Shown one piece after another: positions 54,412-62,204 of a stretch of DNA of 64,000 nt; positions within the stretch are counted from its first letter, which is position 1, and the number at the start of each line of letters is the position of its first letter. Under the pieces are notes generated by a model, which was not told the origin of the DNA, ran no database searches, and saw only the letters and a list, made by a program, of their open reading frames with translations. The position numbers were made by a program, and so were the translations under genes. Source of the stretch: Bradyrhizobium canariense (GTDB taxonomy: Bacteria > Pseudomonadota > Alphaproteobacteria > Rhizobiales > Xanthobacteraceae); NCBI RefSeq assembly GCF_900105125.1, contig NZ_LT629750.1, positions 6,227,001-6,291,000 on the forward strand, in the 5' to 3' direction.

Positions 54412-54863
54412 GGAATACCTGGTGGTGGGACGGTGATGGCTCAGCTTGAGCGTGCGAGTCAATGACGCGCTGTTCAATATTGAACGGTGTCTGGTTTTGA
54501 ATCGAATCATGTGAAACATTTTATTTCAATGATAGGTCGCATTTTTCGACAAGTGTTCCGGCTTGGCTTCACGGCCGTCACGCTGCTATTCTTTGGTTCT
54601 CAAACATAGAAGCGTTTTAAGAGGCTATTTGAGAAACGATAATCGCGTGGATTTCAATAACGCCCAGCCGATTTTAATCAGTCTGGCTTAGCGCGAGACA
54701 GCGCGCCGAATGTCGAACTAAACGTCCAGCGCCCAGGGATTGCAAGTACCTCCCGCGGTCGCGCTAAGGGTCTCCGAGCGGAGATCGGACAATTTTAGGG
54801 GGCGATTTCACCGTATCCCCACCTCCGAATGCTAGCTGCATCGAGCAGGAGGTTGCGGCCACC
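54412..54863. other. AT-richer gene-free stretch with a palindrome
   Basis: No supported gene in about 450 bases. It contains a perfect 14-bp palindrome GTTCAATATTGAAC at 54472-54485, of the size of a dimeric repressor site. Base composition is lower in GC than the flanking core genes. A small RNA is possible but I cannot show one. Confidence 0.5.
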
Positions 54864-55253
54864 ATGATCGCTCTACTTTTTCTTTTGTTTCCTGTTCTCG
54901 TTGGCGCATTGGCGCGCAGCCGCGGCAGATCGTTCGTGCGTTGGTTTATACTTTCTGTCGGCATCACCCCGATAGGCGGTCTGATCCTGCTCCTGATCTT
55001 GATGACGCGTGAGCGCAGGTCGATTGCGGATAAGCTGAATAAGAACGGCAGCGGGATAACGGGACAGCGCAAAGCGGAAGCCGCTCGCGGGACAGAACTG
55101 GATGAGCAACTCCGGGCCGAGGCCCGTGACAAGCGAGTCGAAAGATTAATCGCAGAGCGGATGCGCGAACTTGCTAACGCCCCTGTGCCGAGCATGGCCA
55201 GCCCCAGCCCATCATCTACAGCTGGACCGCCTGTATTCGGCAAGCGCCGCTAA
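54864..55253 (+). CDS. Small membrane protein with charged tail
   Basis: The 129 residues have two hydrophobic segments (MIALLFLLFPVLVGALARSR and WFILSVGITPIGGLILLLIL), then a long charged helix (about residues 50-105; RAEARDKRVERLIAERMREL) and a Pro/Ser-rich end. The ATG follows GCAGGAGG. The layout suggests a membrane protein with a cytosolic coiled coil. No family is recognised. Confidence 0.68.
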   Translation: MIALLFLLFPVLVGALARSRGRSFVRWFILSVGITPIGGLILLLILMTRERRSIADKLNKNGSGITGQRKAEAARGTELDEQLRAEARDKRVERLIAERMRELANAPVPSMASPSPSSTAGPPVFGKRR

Positions 55254-55365
55254 ATTTCTCGCCCACAGCGGGGCTCGTCCAGTTCGCTATCGCGCTTACA
55301 CGGCAAGCCCATCCTTTGAGCTTGCGCCTAAACGGAGCCGCATTTACGCTTCCGGCTTCGAGGAT

Positions 55366-55412
55366 GGGGATGAAGTCCCCCGATAACCGCCGAATGGCTG
55401 ATGACTTCTACC
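55366..55412 (+). ncRNA. Fluoride riboswitch (crcB motif)
   Basis: The RNA reads GGGGATGAAGTCCCCC, then GATAACCGCC-GAA-TGGC, then TGATGACTTCTACC. This lines up piece by piece with the known fluoride aptamer: a GGGG/CCCC pseudoknot-type pairing, GAAGTC pairing with GACTTC, a small internal hairpin GCC-GAA-TGGC, and the conserved CTGATG and CTTCTAC. It lies 74 bases before a small membrane-protein gene that overlaps crcB, the expected fluoride-export target. Confidence 0.88.
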
Positions 55413-55435
55413 GGGCGCGCGAGCGCTGGTAGAAG
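55405..55435 (+). promoter_or_regulatory. Hairpin competing with the fluoride aptamer (expression platform)
   Basis: CTTCTACC, the 3' end of the aptamer, is perfectly complementary to GGTAGAAG at 55428-55435, with GGCGC / GCGCT extending the stem inside. Forming this hairpin removes the strand needed for the aptamer stem, so the two folds exclude each other. No T run follows, so the mechanism is unclear. Confidence 0.75.
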
Positions 55436-55485
55436 CACGTCTGCTGCCAGTCTCGTCATGCCCCCAAAACGAAAGGGCTGATGTG

Positions 55486-55692
55486 ATGATTGGCTTACCA
55501 CCTTCTCTTTTACCTCGTTCCCCGTTGCCGCCGTCGCTTTCGATCGCCGCATGGCTGGTGGGGTCGATCTGGCTCGTGGCCATCGTGGCCCGCGCCTTCG
55601 GTGCCCCGGGCGGGATTGTCGGGGCGACCTTCGCTGCCGGGCTCGTGGCAGGCATTGCCGAGTGGCTCGCGATCGGAAGGCGGCAGCGATGA
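55486..55692 (+). CDS. Small membrane protein co-transcribed with crcB
   Basis: The 68 residues have two hydrophobic helices (SIAAWLVGSIWLVAIVARAF and GGIVGATFAAGLVAGIAEWL) and a basic end (GRRQR). I do not recognise the family. It is the first gene after the fluoride riboswitch, with GAAAGGG upstream, and its stop overlaps the crcB start (ATGA), so it is made with the fluoride channel. It may be a second channel component or an unrelated passenger. Confidence 0.78.
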   Translation: MIGLPPSLLPRSPLPPSLSIAAWLVGSIWLVAIVARAFGAPGGIVGATFAAGLVAGIAEWLAIGRRQR

Positions 55693-56069
55693 ACCCGCAA
55701 TTCATTCTTGCGGTCGCGATCGGCGGCGCCATCGGCTCGGTCGCGCGCTATCTGGTTGCGATCGGCGCGGGCCGGGCGTTCGGCACGAATTTCCCCTGGG
55801 GCATCCTCATCATCAATGTGACGGGATCGTTCCTGATCGGTGCCTTCACCGGCCTGTTCGCGCTCAAATGGGATTTGCCGCAGGCGGTGCGGATTTTTCT
55901 CACCGTTGGAATCTGCGGCGGCTACACCACCTTCTCGACGTTCTCGCTCGATGCCTTTTATCTCATGGAGCGCGGCGAACTGGTAGCGGCGGGCCTCTAC
56001 ATGATCACGTCGGTCGTGCTTTCGGTCGCAGCGTTGGTGGCCGCGATGCAGCTTGTGCGCGTGATGTAA
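55689..56069 (+). CDS. crcB: Fluoride ion channel CrcB (Fluc)
   Basis: This 126-residue protein has four membrane helices. It shows the family motifs GGAIGSVARYLV, FPWGILIINVTGSFLIGAFT (with the pore Asn) and the GGYTTFSTFSLDAF stretch with the phenylalanine box and sodium-site Thr/Ser. Two copies assemble antiparallel to let fluoride out. The ATG at 55689 overlaps the upstream small gene by four bases. Control by the fluoride riboswitch is inferred from position. Confidence 0.96.
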   Translation: MNPQFILAVAIGGAIGSVARYLVAIGAGRAFGTNFPWGILIINVTGSFLIGAFTGLFALKWDLPQAVRIFLTVGICGGYTTFSTFSLDAFYLMERGELVAAGLYMITSVVLSVAALVAAMQLVRVM

Positions 56070-56219
56070 GGCATTAGCTCATCCCCGAAGGGCGCAAGCG
56101 GGCGGCTGCATAGCCCCTCTGCGCCAAACCGCGTTCAATCGGCAGAAGCCGCCGTCTAGAACACGGCCTCAGCCTCGAAATTCCGGATATACTATCCTCG
56201 ATCCATAAAAGGACAGACC

Positions 56220-58061
56220 ATGCCCGCCTACCGCTCCCGAACCACAACCCACGGCCGCAACATGGCGGGCGCCCGCGGCCTCTGGCGCGCCACCGGGATG
56301 AAGAACGAGGACTTCGGCAAGCCGATCATCGCCGTGGTCAATTCGTTCACGCAGTTCGTGCCCGGTCACGTCCACCTCAAGGATCTCGGGCAATTGGTCG
56401 CGCGGGAAATCGAAGGCGCCGGCGGCGTCGCCAAGGAGTTCAACACCATCGCGGTCGATGACGGCATCGCCATGGGACATGACGGCATGCTCTACAGCCT
56501 GCCGTCGCGCGAGATCATCGCCGACAGCGTCGAATACATGGTCAACGCGCATTGCGCCGACGCCATGGTGTGCATCTCCAATTGCGACAAGATCACCCCG
56601 GGCATGCTGATGGCCGCGTTGCGGATCAACATTCCCACCGTGTTCGTGTCGGGCGGCCCGATGGAATCCGGCAAGGTCAGCCTCAAGGGCAAAAAGCGGT
56701 CGCTCGATCTGGTCGACGCCATGGTCGCGGCCGCCGACGATTCGATCAGCGACGCCGAGGTCGAAGTCATCGAGCGGTCGGCGTGCCCGACCTGCGGATC
56801 GTGCTCCGGCATGTTCACGGCCAATTCGATGAACTGCCTGACCGAGGCGCTGGGCCTGGCGCTGCCCGGCAACGGCTCGGTGTTGGCGACGCATGCCGAC
56901 CGCAAGGGGCTGTTCGTCGAAGCCGGCCATCTCATCGTCGATCTGGCGCGCCGCTATTACGAACAGAACGACGAGACGGCGCTGCCGCGCACGATCGCGA
57001 ACTTCAAGGCGTTCGAAAACGCCATGACCCTCGATATCGCGATGGGCGGATCCACCAACACGGTGCTGCATTTGTTGGCCGCCGCCTATGAAGGCGGGAT
57101 CCCCTTCACCATGCAGGATATCGACCGCCTGTCGCGCCGGGTGCCGGTGCTCTGCAAGGTGGCGCCCTCGGTGCCGGACGTGCATCTCGAGGACGTTCAC
57201 CGCGCCGGCGGCGTCATGGCCATTCTCGGCGAACTCGACCGCGCCAACCTGATCAGCCGCGAACTGCCGATGGTGCACAGCAAGTCGCTGGCCGATGCGC
57301 TGGATCGCTGGGACATCAGGCGCAGCAAAAGCGAGAATGTCCGCACCTTCTTCAAGGCGGCGCCCGGCAACGTGCCGACGCAAGTGGCGTTCAGCCAGGA
57401 CCGCCGGTTCGACGAGGTCGATACCGACCGCGTTAAAGGCTGCATCCGCGATGTCGAGCATGCGTTCTCAAAGGACGGCGGTCTCGCGGTGCTATCCGGC
57501 AATCTTGCCCTCGACGGCTGCATCGTGAAAACCGCTGGCGTCGATGAGAGCATTTTGAAATTCACCGGGCCAGCACGGATATTCGAAAGCCAGGACGCCG
57601 CGGTCGAAGGCATTTTGGGCGGCACGATCAAGGCTGGCGACGTTGTCGTGATCCGCTATGAGGGCCCGCGCGGCGGTCCCGGCATGCAGGAGATGCTGTA
57701 CCCGACCAGCTACCTCAAATCGAAGGGGCTCGGAAAAGCCTGCGCCCTGATCACCGACGGCCGCTTTTCCGGCGGCACCTCGGGTCTCTCGATCGGGCAC
57801 GTGTCTCCGGAGGCGGCGGAAGGCGGCCTGATCGGACTGGTGGAGGATGGCGACCGCATTGCGATCGATATTCCCGCGCGCTCGATCAGCCTGCTGGTCG
57901 ATGACGCCACCCTGGCGCAACGCCGCGAGGCGATGCTGGCCCGCAAAGCGGAGGCATGGAAGCCGGCGAAGCGAAGCCGCAAGGTGTCGATGGCGCTCAA
58001 GGCCTATGCCGCGCTGACGACAAGCGCCGCGCGTGGCGCGGTGCGCGTGGTCAAGGAATAG
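56220..58061 (+). CDS. ilvD: Dihydroxy-acid dehydratase
   Basis: This 613-residue iron-sulphur enzyme makes the 2-oxo acids for valine, leucine and isoleucine. The motifs [40 protein letters not shown] (cluster cysteines) and [20 protein letters not shown] are all present. AAAGGAC precedes the ATG. It seems to be transcribed alone. Confidence 0.97.
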   Translation: MPAYRSRTTTHGRNMAGARGLWRATGMKNEDFGKPIIAVVNSFTQFVPGHVHLKDLGQLVAREIEGAGGVAKEFNTIAVDDGIAMGHDGMLYSLPSREIIADSVEYMVNAHCADAMVCISNCDKITPGMLMAALRINIPTVFVSGGPMESGKVSLKGKKRSLDLVDAMVAAADDSISDAEVEVIERSACPTCGSCSGMFTANSMNCLTEALGLALPGNGSVLATHADRKGLFVEAGHLIVDLARRYYEQNDETALPRTIANFKAFENAMTLDIAMGGSTNTVLHLLAAAYEGGIPFTMQDIDRLSRRVPVLCKVAPSVPDVHLEDVHRAGGVMAILGELDRANLISRELPMVHSKSLADALDRWDIRRSKSENVRTFFKAAPGNVPTQVAFSQDRRFDEVDTDRVKGCIRDVEHAFSKDGGLAVLSGNLALDGCIVKTAGVDESILKFTGPARIFESQDAAVEGILGGTIKAGDVVVIRYEGPRGGPGMQEMLYPTSYLKSKGLGKACALITDGRFSGGTSGLSIGHVSPEAAEGGLIGLVEDGDRIAIDIPARSISLLVDDATLAQRREAMLARKAEAWKPAKRSRKVSMALKAYAALTTSAARGAVRVVKE

Positions 58062-58183
58062 CAGGATCGCCAGCACTTGTTGCCACGATGTCACGCGTGC
58101 GCGCTATCTGAGCTCACGCCGCTAAATCCGTGGCGAACTGCGACCGGGCGGTCCTTGCCAATCGCCCGTCGCTCACCGACAAT

Positions 58184-58203
58184 CCCGACCTCAACAGGTC
58201 GGG
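58184..58203 (+). promoter_or_regulatory. Hairpin just upstream of the small secreted protein
   Basis: CCCGACC and GGTCGGG form a perfect 7-bp stem with a 6-base loop, followed by GGTTTC and the ATG at 58210. It may be the ilvD terminator, or may cover the G-rich ribosome site of the next gene. Confidence 0.5.
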
Positions 58204-58209
58204 GGTTTC

Positions 58210-58569
58210 ATGCTTGTCGCTCGCTCCAGGAATTTCCAGCTCGGTTTGCTGTTTGTCACGGCGCTGTCATTGACGGCGCTGTGGCCCGCAGTGAGCGAGG
58301 CCTACACGCCCGAACAGCAGCAGGCCTGCAGCGGCGATGCTTTTCGTTTGTGCAGCTCCGAGATTCCCGATGTCGATCGTGTCACCGTCTGCATGATCAG
58401 AAATAAGGAGCAGCTTTCGCCGGGCTGCCAGGCGTTCTTCAGGTCCGGGCCGGAGCCTGATGTGGTGCAGGGTGACACCGGCGCACCGCTCAACCTCAAG
58501 CCGGCGACGGTGCGAAAACATACAAGGCCGCATCAGCTCAAAAAGCCGGTCAAGCGCGACGCCACTTGA
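58210..58569 (+). CDS. Small secreted cysteine-containing protein
   Basis: The 119-residue precursor has a signal peptide (LLFVTALSLTALWPAVSEAY) and a short domain with four cysteines: QQQACSGDAFRLCSSEIPDV and VTVCMIRNKEQLSPGCQAFF. Spacing suggests two disulphides in the periplasm. The C-terminal tail is basic (RPHQLKKPVKRD). Similar short secreted proteins occur in many Bradyrhizobium genomes; none has a function that I know. Confidence 0.8.
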   Translation: MLVARSRNFQLGLLFVTALSLTALWPAVSEAYTPEQQQACSGDAFRLCSSEIPDVDRVTVCMIRNKEQLSPGCQAFFRSGPEPDVVQGDTGAPLNLKPATVRKHTRPHQLKKPVKRDAT

Positions 58570-58643
58570 CCGCGGCGCAGCATTCGCTGACGCCGGCGAT
58601 TCAAGCCGCACTCTGCTTGCCAACATCGGATTGGTCACTCACA

Positions 58644-58673
58644 CTTCCTCCACAACAAAAAATGTGGAGGAAG
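58644..58673 (+). promoter_or_regulatory. Perfect hairpin containing the Shine-Dalgarno of the binding-protein gene
   Basis: CTTCCTCCACA (58644-58654) pairs without mismatch with TGTGGAGGAAG (58663-58673) around an A-rich loop. GGAGG, the ribosome-binding site for the ATG at 58678, is wholly inside the stem, so folding should block translation. Confidence 0.8.
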
Positions 58674-58677
58674 CTCA

Positions 58678-59868
58678 ATGTCCGTTCGCAGGATAATTCT
58701 GTTCGGTGTCGCGCTCGCTCTATTGGCGCAACCGGCGCTGGCGCAGAAGCAATATGGTCCCGGCACCAGCGATACCGAGATCAAGGTCGGCCAGACCATC
58801 GCCTATAGCGGGCCGGCCTCGGCCTATGGCGTGCTCGGCAAGGTTGAGGCGGCCTATTTCAAATGGCTGAACGACACCAAGGGCGGCATCAACGGCCGCA
58901 AGGTCACCTTCATCAGCCGCGACGACGGCTATTCGCCGCCCAAGGCGGTGGAGAATGTGCGCAGCCTGGTGGAAGGCGACGAGGTGGCGCTGATCTTCGG
59001 CGTGCTCGGCACGCCCTTGAACATGGCGATCCGGCCTTACCTCAACAAGCAGGGCGTGCCGCAGCTCTTCCCCGCCGCCGGCTCGTCCGCGCTGAACGAC
59101 CCCGCGCATTTCCCCTGGACCATGGGCTGGCAGCCGATTTTGCGTGATGAAGCAAAGTTCTATGCCAAGAATCTGCTCGCGCATAACCCGAAGCCGAAAA
59201 TCGCCGTGCTCTACCAGAACGATGATTTCGGCAAGGATCTCCTCAATGGCCTGAAGGAAGGTCTCGGCGAGGACGCCGACAAGATGATCGTCAGCGCGCA
59301 GAATTTTCAGTCGACCGATCCGACCATCGATAGCCAGATGGTGATCCTGCAGAATTCCGGCGCCGACTCGCTGTTCCTGTTCACCTATGCCAAGCAGGCC
59401 GCGCAGGCGATTACGAAAATGTACGACCTGAACTGGAAGCCGGAGACCTATCTGCATCTCGGCGCAGCGTCGGTCGGCGCCACGTTCAGGCCCGCCGGTC
59501 TCGACAAGTCCAAGGGCATCATGACGGCCGGATTCATGAAGGACGTCACCGATCCCAGATGGGCCAATGATCCCGACGTCAAGACCTGGACCGAGTGGAT
59601 GAAGACCAACATGCCCGGCACCGATATCAACGACAGCCTTACGGTGGCCGGCTACAGCGTGGCCCAGACGCTGGAGCAGGTGCTCAGGCAGTGTGGTGAC
59701 AATTTGACGCGGGAGAACATCATGAAGCAGGCGGCGAATTTGCGCGACTTCCACCTCGGGCTTCTGCTGCCGGACAGCCGCATCAACACCTCGCCGACCG
59801 ACTATCGCGTCGTCACCTACATGCAGCTGCAGCGCTTCAATGGCGCAAATTGGAATGATGTGAAGTAG
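58678..59868 (+). CDS. Branched-chain amino-acid-type ABC substrate-binding protein
   Basis: This 396-residue LivK-like protein has a signal peptide (ILFGVALALLAQPALAQKQY) followed by the type I periplasmic fold: EIKVGQTIAYSGPASAYGVL, GGINGRKVTFISRDDGYSPP, and KIAVLYQNDDFGKDLLNGLK. Such proteins bind amino acids, amides, urea or aromatic compounds; the ligand is not evident. No permease or ATPase genes are next to it, so it is an orphan. Its ribosome site is locked in a hairpin. Confidence 0.92.
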   Translation: MSVRRIILFGVALALLAQPALAQKQYGPGTSDTEIKVGQTIAYSGPASAYGVLGKVEAAYFKWLNDTKGGINGRKVTFISRDDGYSPPKAVENVRSLVEGDEVALIFGVLGTPLNMAIRPYLNKQGVPQLFPAAGSSALNDPAHFPWTMGWQPILRDEAKFYAKNLLAHNPKPKIAVLYQNDDFGKDLLNGLKEGLGEDADKMIVSAQNFQSTDPTIDSQMVILQNSGADSLFLFTYAKQAAQAITKMYDLNWKPETYLHLGAASVGATFRPAGLDKSKGIMTAGFMKDVTDPRWANDPDVKTWTEWMKTNMPGTDINDSLTVAGYSVAQTLEQVLRQCGDNLTRENIMKQAANLRDFHLGLLLPDSRINTSPTDYRVVTYMQLQRFNGANWNDVK

Positions 59869-59881
59869 ATCACACTTGCAT

Positions 59882-59930
59882 TCCGGGGCGGCGCATTGAC
59901 GGCCGCTCTTTGCGGCTCAGCGCGCCCCGG
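59882..59930 (+). terminator. Palindromic repeat / terminator after the binding protein
   Basis: TCCGGGGCG at 59882 and CGCCCCGGA at the right arm form a 9-bp outer stem with a smaller GGCCGC...GCGGCT hairpin inside, 14 bases after the stop. Confidence 0.65.
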
Positions 59931-60370
59931 AAGGAGCCAGGCGATTGGCTTCGTAAGTCACGATGCCAAAAAACGAAAATCGGATTTTGGCAAAGATCAC
60001 GTCCAAACAAACAGATAGCGATGAGTCTGCACTCAGCTAAGCTGGATCGGATTCTCTGCATTGGCTCTGGAGGCGCGCCGATCACTTGGCGGACTCGTTT
60101 TGTTCGCTCGTCATACGGGTATTGCCGATACTCGGACAGGTAGAGTGCAGAATGCACACCGATTGAGCGTCAGCACGCGCGGAATTCCGCAATGCCTGCT
60201 GTCAAAGTGCTTTTCGGATTCGATTGTCTCTCCTGCTGCGGCGCACGGTGTGACTCAAAAGCCAACGCCTGCACAAATCCGCGCATTCGCCATCATTGAC
60301 TCCAAATTCTTCTTTCGCGAATCAGCGCGCTGATTCATTTTTGCGCCGGGGTCAATCTGGAGGCCAAGGT
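59931..60370. other. Gene-free stretch upstream of the ParA-like gene
   Basis: About 440 bases with only short open frames that lack family features (for example a 40-codon frame at 60021-60143). It is less GC-rich than neighbouring coding DNA. It must contain the promoter for the ParA-like gene. I see nothing else I can support. Confidence 0.5.
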
Positions 60371-61051
60371 ATGAACGTCATTGTTTTCGCATCGCGTAAA
60401 GGTGGCTCGGGCAAAAGCACCCTGGCTGCTCATCTCGCGGCGCTAGTGCATAAGTCAACGAAGCCCTGTCTAATGATCGATGCCGACCCGCAGGGGTCGC
60501 TTACGCTGTGGCACAAGCTGCGCGGCACCAACGAACCGCCGATCAAATCCGCCATCAATTCCGTCAGCGGAATTGTCGCCGCCGCCAAGCGCGATGGCAT
60601 CGAGTGGGTCTTCATCGACACGCCGCCGAATACGTCGGCTGTCGTCGAAGACGCCATCAAGAATGCAACCATGGTGATTATTCCGGCGCGGCCGGGCGTG
60701 TTCGACGTCAACGCGGTGCAGGACACGATTCAAACCTGCCGGGCGCTGCGCAAGCCCTATGCGGTCGTGATCAACGGCGCGCCGGCTCGCCGCGACGATG
60801 CCGAAAGCCCGATCGTCACCATCGCCCGCGAGGCATTGGCCAAATTCCGTGCGCCGGTGTGGGGTGGCCAGATCACCAACCGTGCCGATCTGTTGATGGC
60901 GCTCGCCCAGGGCGAAGGTGCCCGCGAATATTCCGCGGAAGGCCGTGCGGCAGCCGAGATCAGCAAGCTCTGGGCGGCGATCGAACGTTCGGTCAAGGCG
61001 ATCCGCGGCTCGTCGTCGGCCAGCGGCGCGATGCACAAGCAGGCGGCCTGA
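60371..61051 (+). CDS. ParA/MinD-type ATPase (orphan)
   Basis: This 226-residue ATPase has the deviant Walker A motif RKGGSGKSTLAAHLAAL, the second motif LMIDADPQGSLTLW and the Walker B-like VFIDTPPNTSAV. It is the size of small ParA and PpfA-like positioning proteins. No ParB gene follows, so it is more likely to place a protein cargo than to segregate DNA. The ATG at 60371 is the start that brings the Walker A motif to its usual position. Confidence 0.9.
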   Translation: MNVIVFASRKGGSGKSTLAAHLAALVHKSTKPCLMIDADPQGSLTLWHKLRGTNEPPIKSAINSVSGIVAAAKRDGIEWVFIDTPPNTSAVVEDAIKNATMVIIPARPGVFDVNAVQDTIQTCRALRKPYAVVINGAPARRDDAESPIVTIAREALAKFRAPVWGGQITNRADLLMALAQGEGAREYSAEGRAAAEISKLWAAIERSVKAIRGSSSASGAMHKQAA

Positions 61052-61078
61052 TCCGGCCCGACTCTGATGTCGGCAACG

Positions 61079-61102
61079 AACGCGCGGGGTCCGCGCGTTT
61101 TT
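61079..61102 (+). terminator. Terminator after the ParA-like gene
   Basis: AACGCGCGG and CCGCGCGTT form a perfect 9-bp stem with a GGT loop, followed by a T tract, 28 bases after the stop. Confidence 0.9.
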
Positions 61103-61116
61103 CGTTGTTTGCCATA

Positions 61117-61165
61117 GCGTTTTCGAGCGAAGTGGACACCGGTTCGCGTGAAGAAAACGCGTCAA
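61117..61165. repeat. Dispersed palindromic repeat, copy B
   Basis: GCGTTTTC...GAAAACGC with the same internal GAAGTGGA...CCGGTTCGCGTGAAG as copy A at 14973-15021; the 49 bases differ at three positions. It continues into GCCTCTGTTCTGATTAAAG at 61180-61198. Confidence 0.85.
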
Positions 61166-61208
61166 GCCAGAATCTGTAGCCTCTGTTCTGATTAAAGAAC
61201 CGAAGGCT

Positions 61209-61343
61209 TTAGTTCACCATCAGCACGTAGAAGGCGATCACTGGCGACAGGCTCAGGATCACCGACCAGATGCCAAGCGCCCAAAGAATGTCCTGCTTGG
61301 TAAAGCCCTGTTGGTCAGGGAAAGGTTTGTTGCGATTATTCAC
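61209..61343 (-). CDS. Single-helix membrane peptide, copy 1
   Basis: A 44-residue protein from a GTG: a polar start (MNNRNKPFPDQQGFTKQDIL) and one membrane helix to the end (WALGIWSVILSLSPVIAFYV then LMVN). It aligns with the peptide at 61589-61738 over QDxxxxxSxxxWxxxLxxxPV. Function unknown. Confidence 0.65.
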   Translation of the reverse strand: MNNRNKPFPDQQGFTKQDILWALGIWSVILSLSPVIAFYVLMVN

Positions 61344-61496
61344 GACGCCCCTGCGTTCTGCTGTTGCAGGGGAATGTGTACGCGTCGAACTTTAAAATGC
61401 CTGCCCCGATTTCGCTCGCATTTGATCACAGGTGCTACCGTGGGTTAACCACGCGATCGCGGCTTTGCGCGTAAGCCTGCCCCGGACCTGATCCAG

Positions 61497-61570
61497 GCTG
61501 GATCCCGGTTCGCGTTACAGAAATGCGTCAACTAAAAGACAGGGCCTCGGTTCTGATTGAAGCAGGACCG
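61497..61570. repeat. Divergent relative of the dispersed repeat, copy C
   Basis: GGATCCCGGTTCGCGTTACAG, AATGCGTCAA and GCCTCGGTTCTGATTGAAG follow the same order as in copy B. It lies just downstream of the second membrane peptide, as copy B lies downstream of the first. Confidence 0.65.
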
Positions 61571-61588
61571 AGCGGCCCGCGCGTCATA

Positions 61589-61738
61589 TCAACCGAACAG
61601 GACGCGATAGGTCAGAACCGGCGCGAAGCCGAGCAGCATCGCCCACAGCGCGAATGACGAGACCAGAAAAACGTCCTGGGTCCGCTGCACCCGCTCGCAA
61701 ATCGGGTACCGCTTATCGTGCTTGTATGAAGTGGTCAT
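61589..61738 (-). CDS. Single-helix membrane peptide, copy 2
   Basis: A 49-residue protein: a charged start (MTTSYKHDKRYPICERVQRT) and a C-terminal helix (FALWAMLLGFAPVLTYRVLF). The ATG at 61738 is preceded by a G-rich sequence on the minus strand. It is a paralogue of the 44-residue peptide 246 bases away on the same strand. Function unknown. Confidence 0.68.
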   Translation of the reverse strand: MTTSYKHDKRYPICERVQRTQDVFLVSSFALWAMLLGFAPVLTYRVLFG

Positions 61739-61874
61739 TGTTTCCCCCGTTTTTGTTATGGGGGGGTCAATAAGGCTCAAATTTTAAAGTTACGGCCATG
61801 GCATCGCTCGGCTTTGAAGCATCGCGGCCACCAATCATTAACCACACCAATGATCGCCCGGAGGAAGGCTGCCG

Positions 61875-62159
61875 TCAGCGGTCCGCCCGGCTGACCACGT
61901 CCATCAACTCCGCGATCTTGCGGCGCTGATCCGCCTTGTCGCCCGAATTGATCGCGTGTTCGACGCAATGGGCGACATGGTCACGCAGGATTTCCTCCTC
62001 GACGCGGCGGAGCGCGGTTTTCGCCGCGGCGATCTGCGTCACCACGTCGATGCAATAGCGGTCGTCCTCGACCATCCCCGCGAGACCGCGGATCTGGCCT
62101 TCAATTCGTTTCAGCCGTTTCAGGCAGGAGGTCTTGATCTCTGCTCGCATGCAGGTCAT
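61875..62159 (-). CDS. csoR: CsoR-family copper-sensing repressor
   Basis: This 94-residue all-helical regulator (DUF156) has the Cu(I) ligands of CsoR: Cys in DDRYCIDVVTQIAA, and His and Cys four apart in ILRDHVAHCVEHAI. KRLKRIEGQIRGLAGMVEDD is the family DNA-binding start. It is divergent from the copper ATPase gene with 45 bases between the starts. Metal binding would release it from DNA and allow both genes to be expressed. ATG 62159 or 62150 may be used. Confidence 0.92.
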   Translation of the reverse strand: MTCMRAEIKTSCLKRLKRIEGQIRGLAGMVEDDRYCIDVVTQIAAAKTALRRVEEEILRDHVAHCVEHAINSGDKADQRRKIAELMDVVSRADR

Positions 62160-62176
62160 ATACCCCCCTAGGGTAT
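62160..62176. promoter_or_regulatory. Candidate CsoR operator
   Basis: ATACCC-CCCTA-GGGTAT, an inverted repeat of 6 bp arms around 5 bases, in the gap between csoR and the copper ATPase. It matches the TACCC/GGGTA style of known CsoR operators and starts next to the csoR start codon. Confidence 0.75.
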
Positions 62177-62204
62177 CTATTTCAAGAGGCCAGGAGAGTA
62201 TTCG

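Noticed and set aside
51571..55260. Integrated phage or island bounded by a tRNA-His repeat
   Set aside because: No integrase and no duplicated tRNA 3' end were found, so an integrated element is not supported despite the accessory gene content.
56169..57461. 430-codon minus-strand open frame
   Set aside because: It is antisense to ilvD, which is unmistakable.
59870..60157. 95-codon minus-strand frame and a 40-codon plus-strand frame in the spacer before the ParA-like gene
   Set aside because: No motif, and the first part lies in a palindromic repeat; treated as non-coding.
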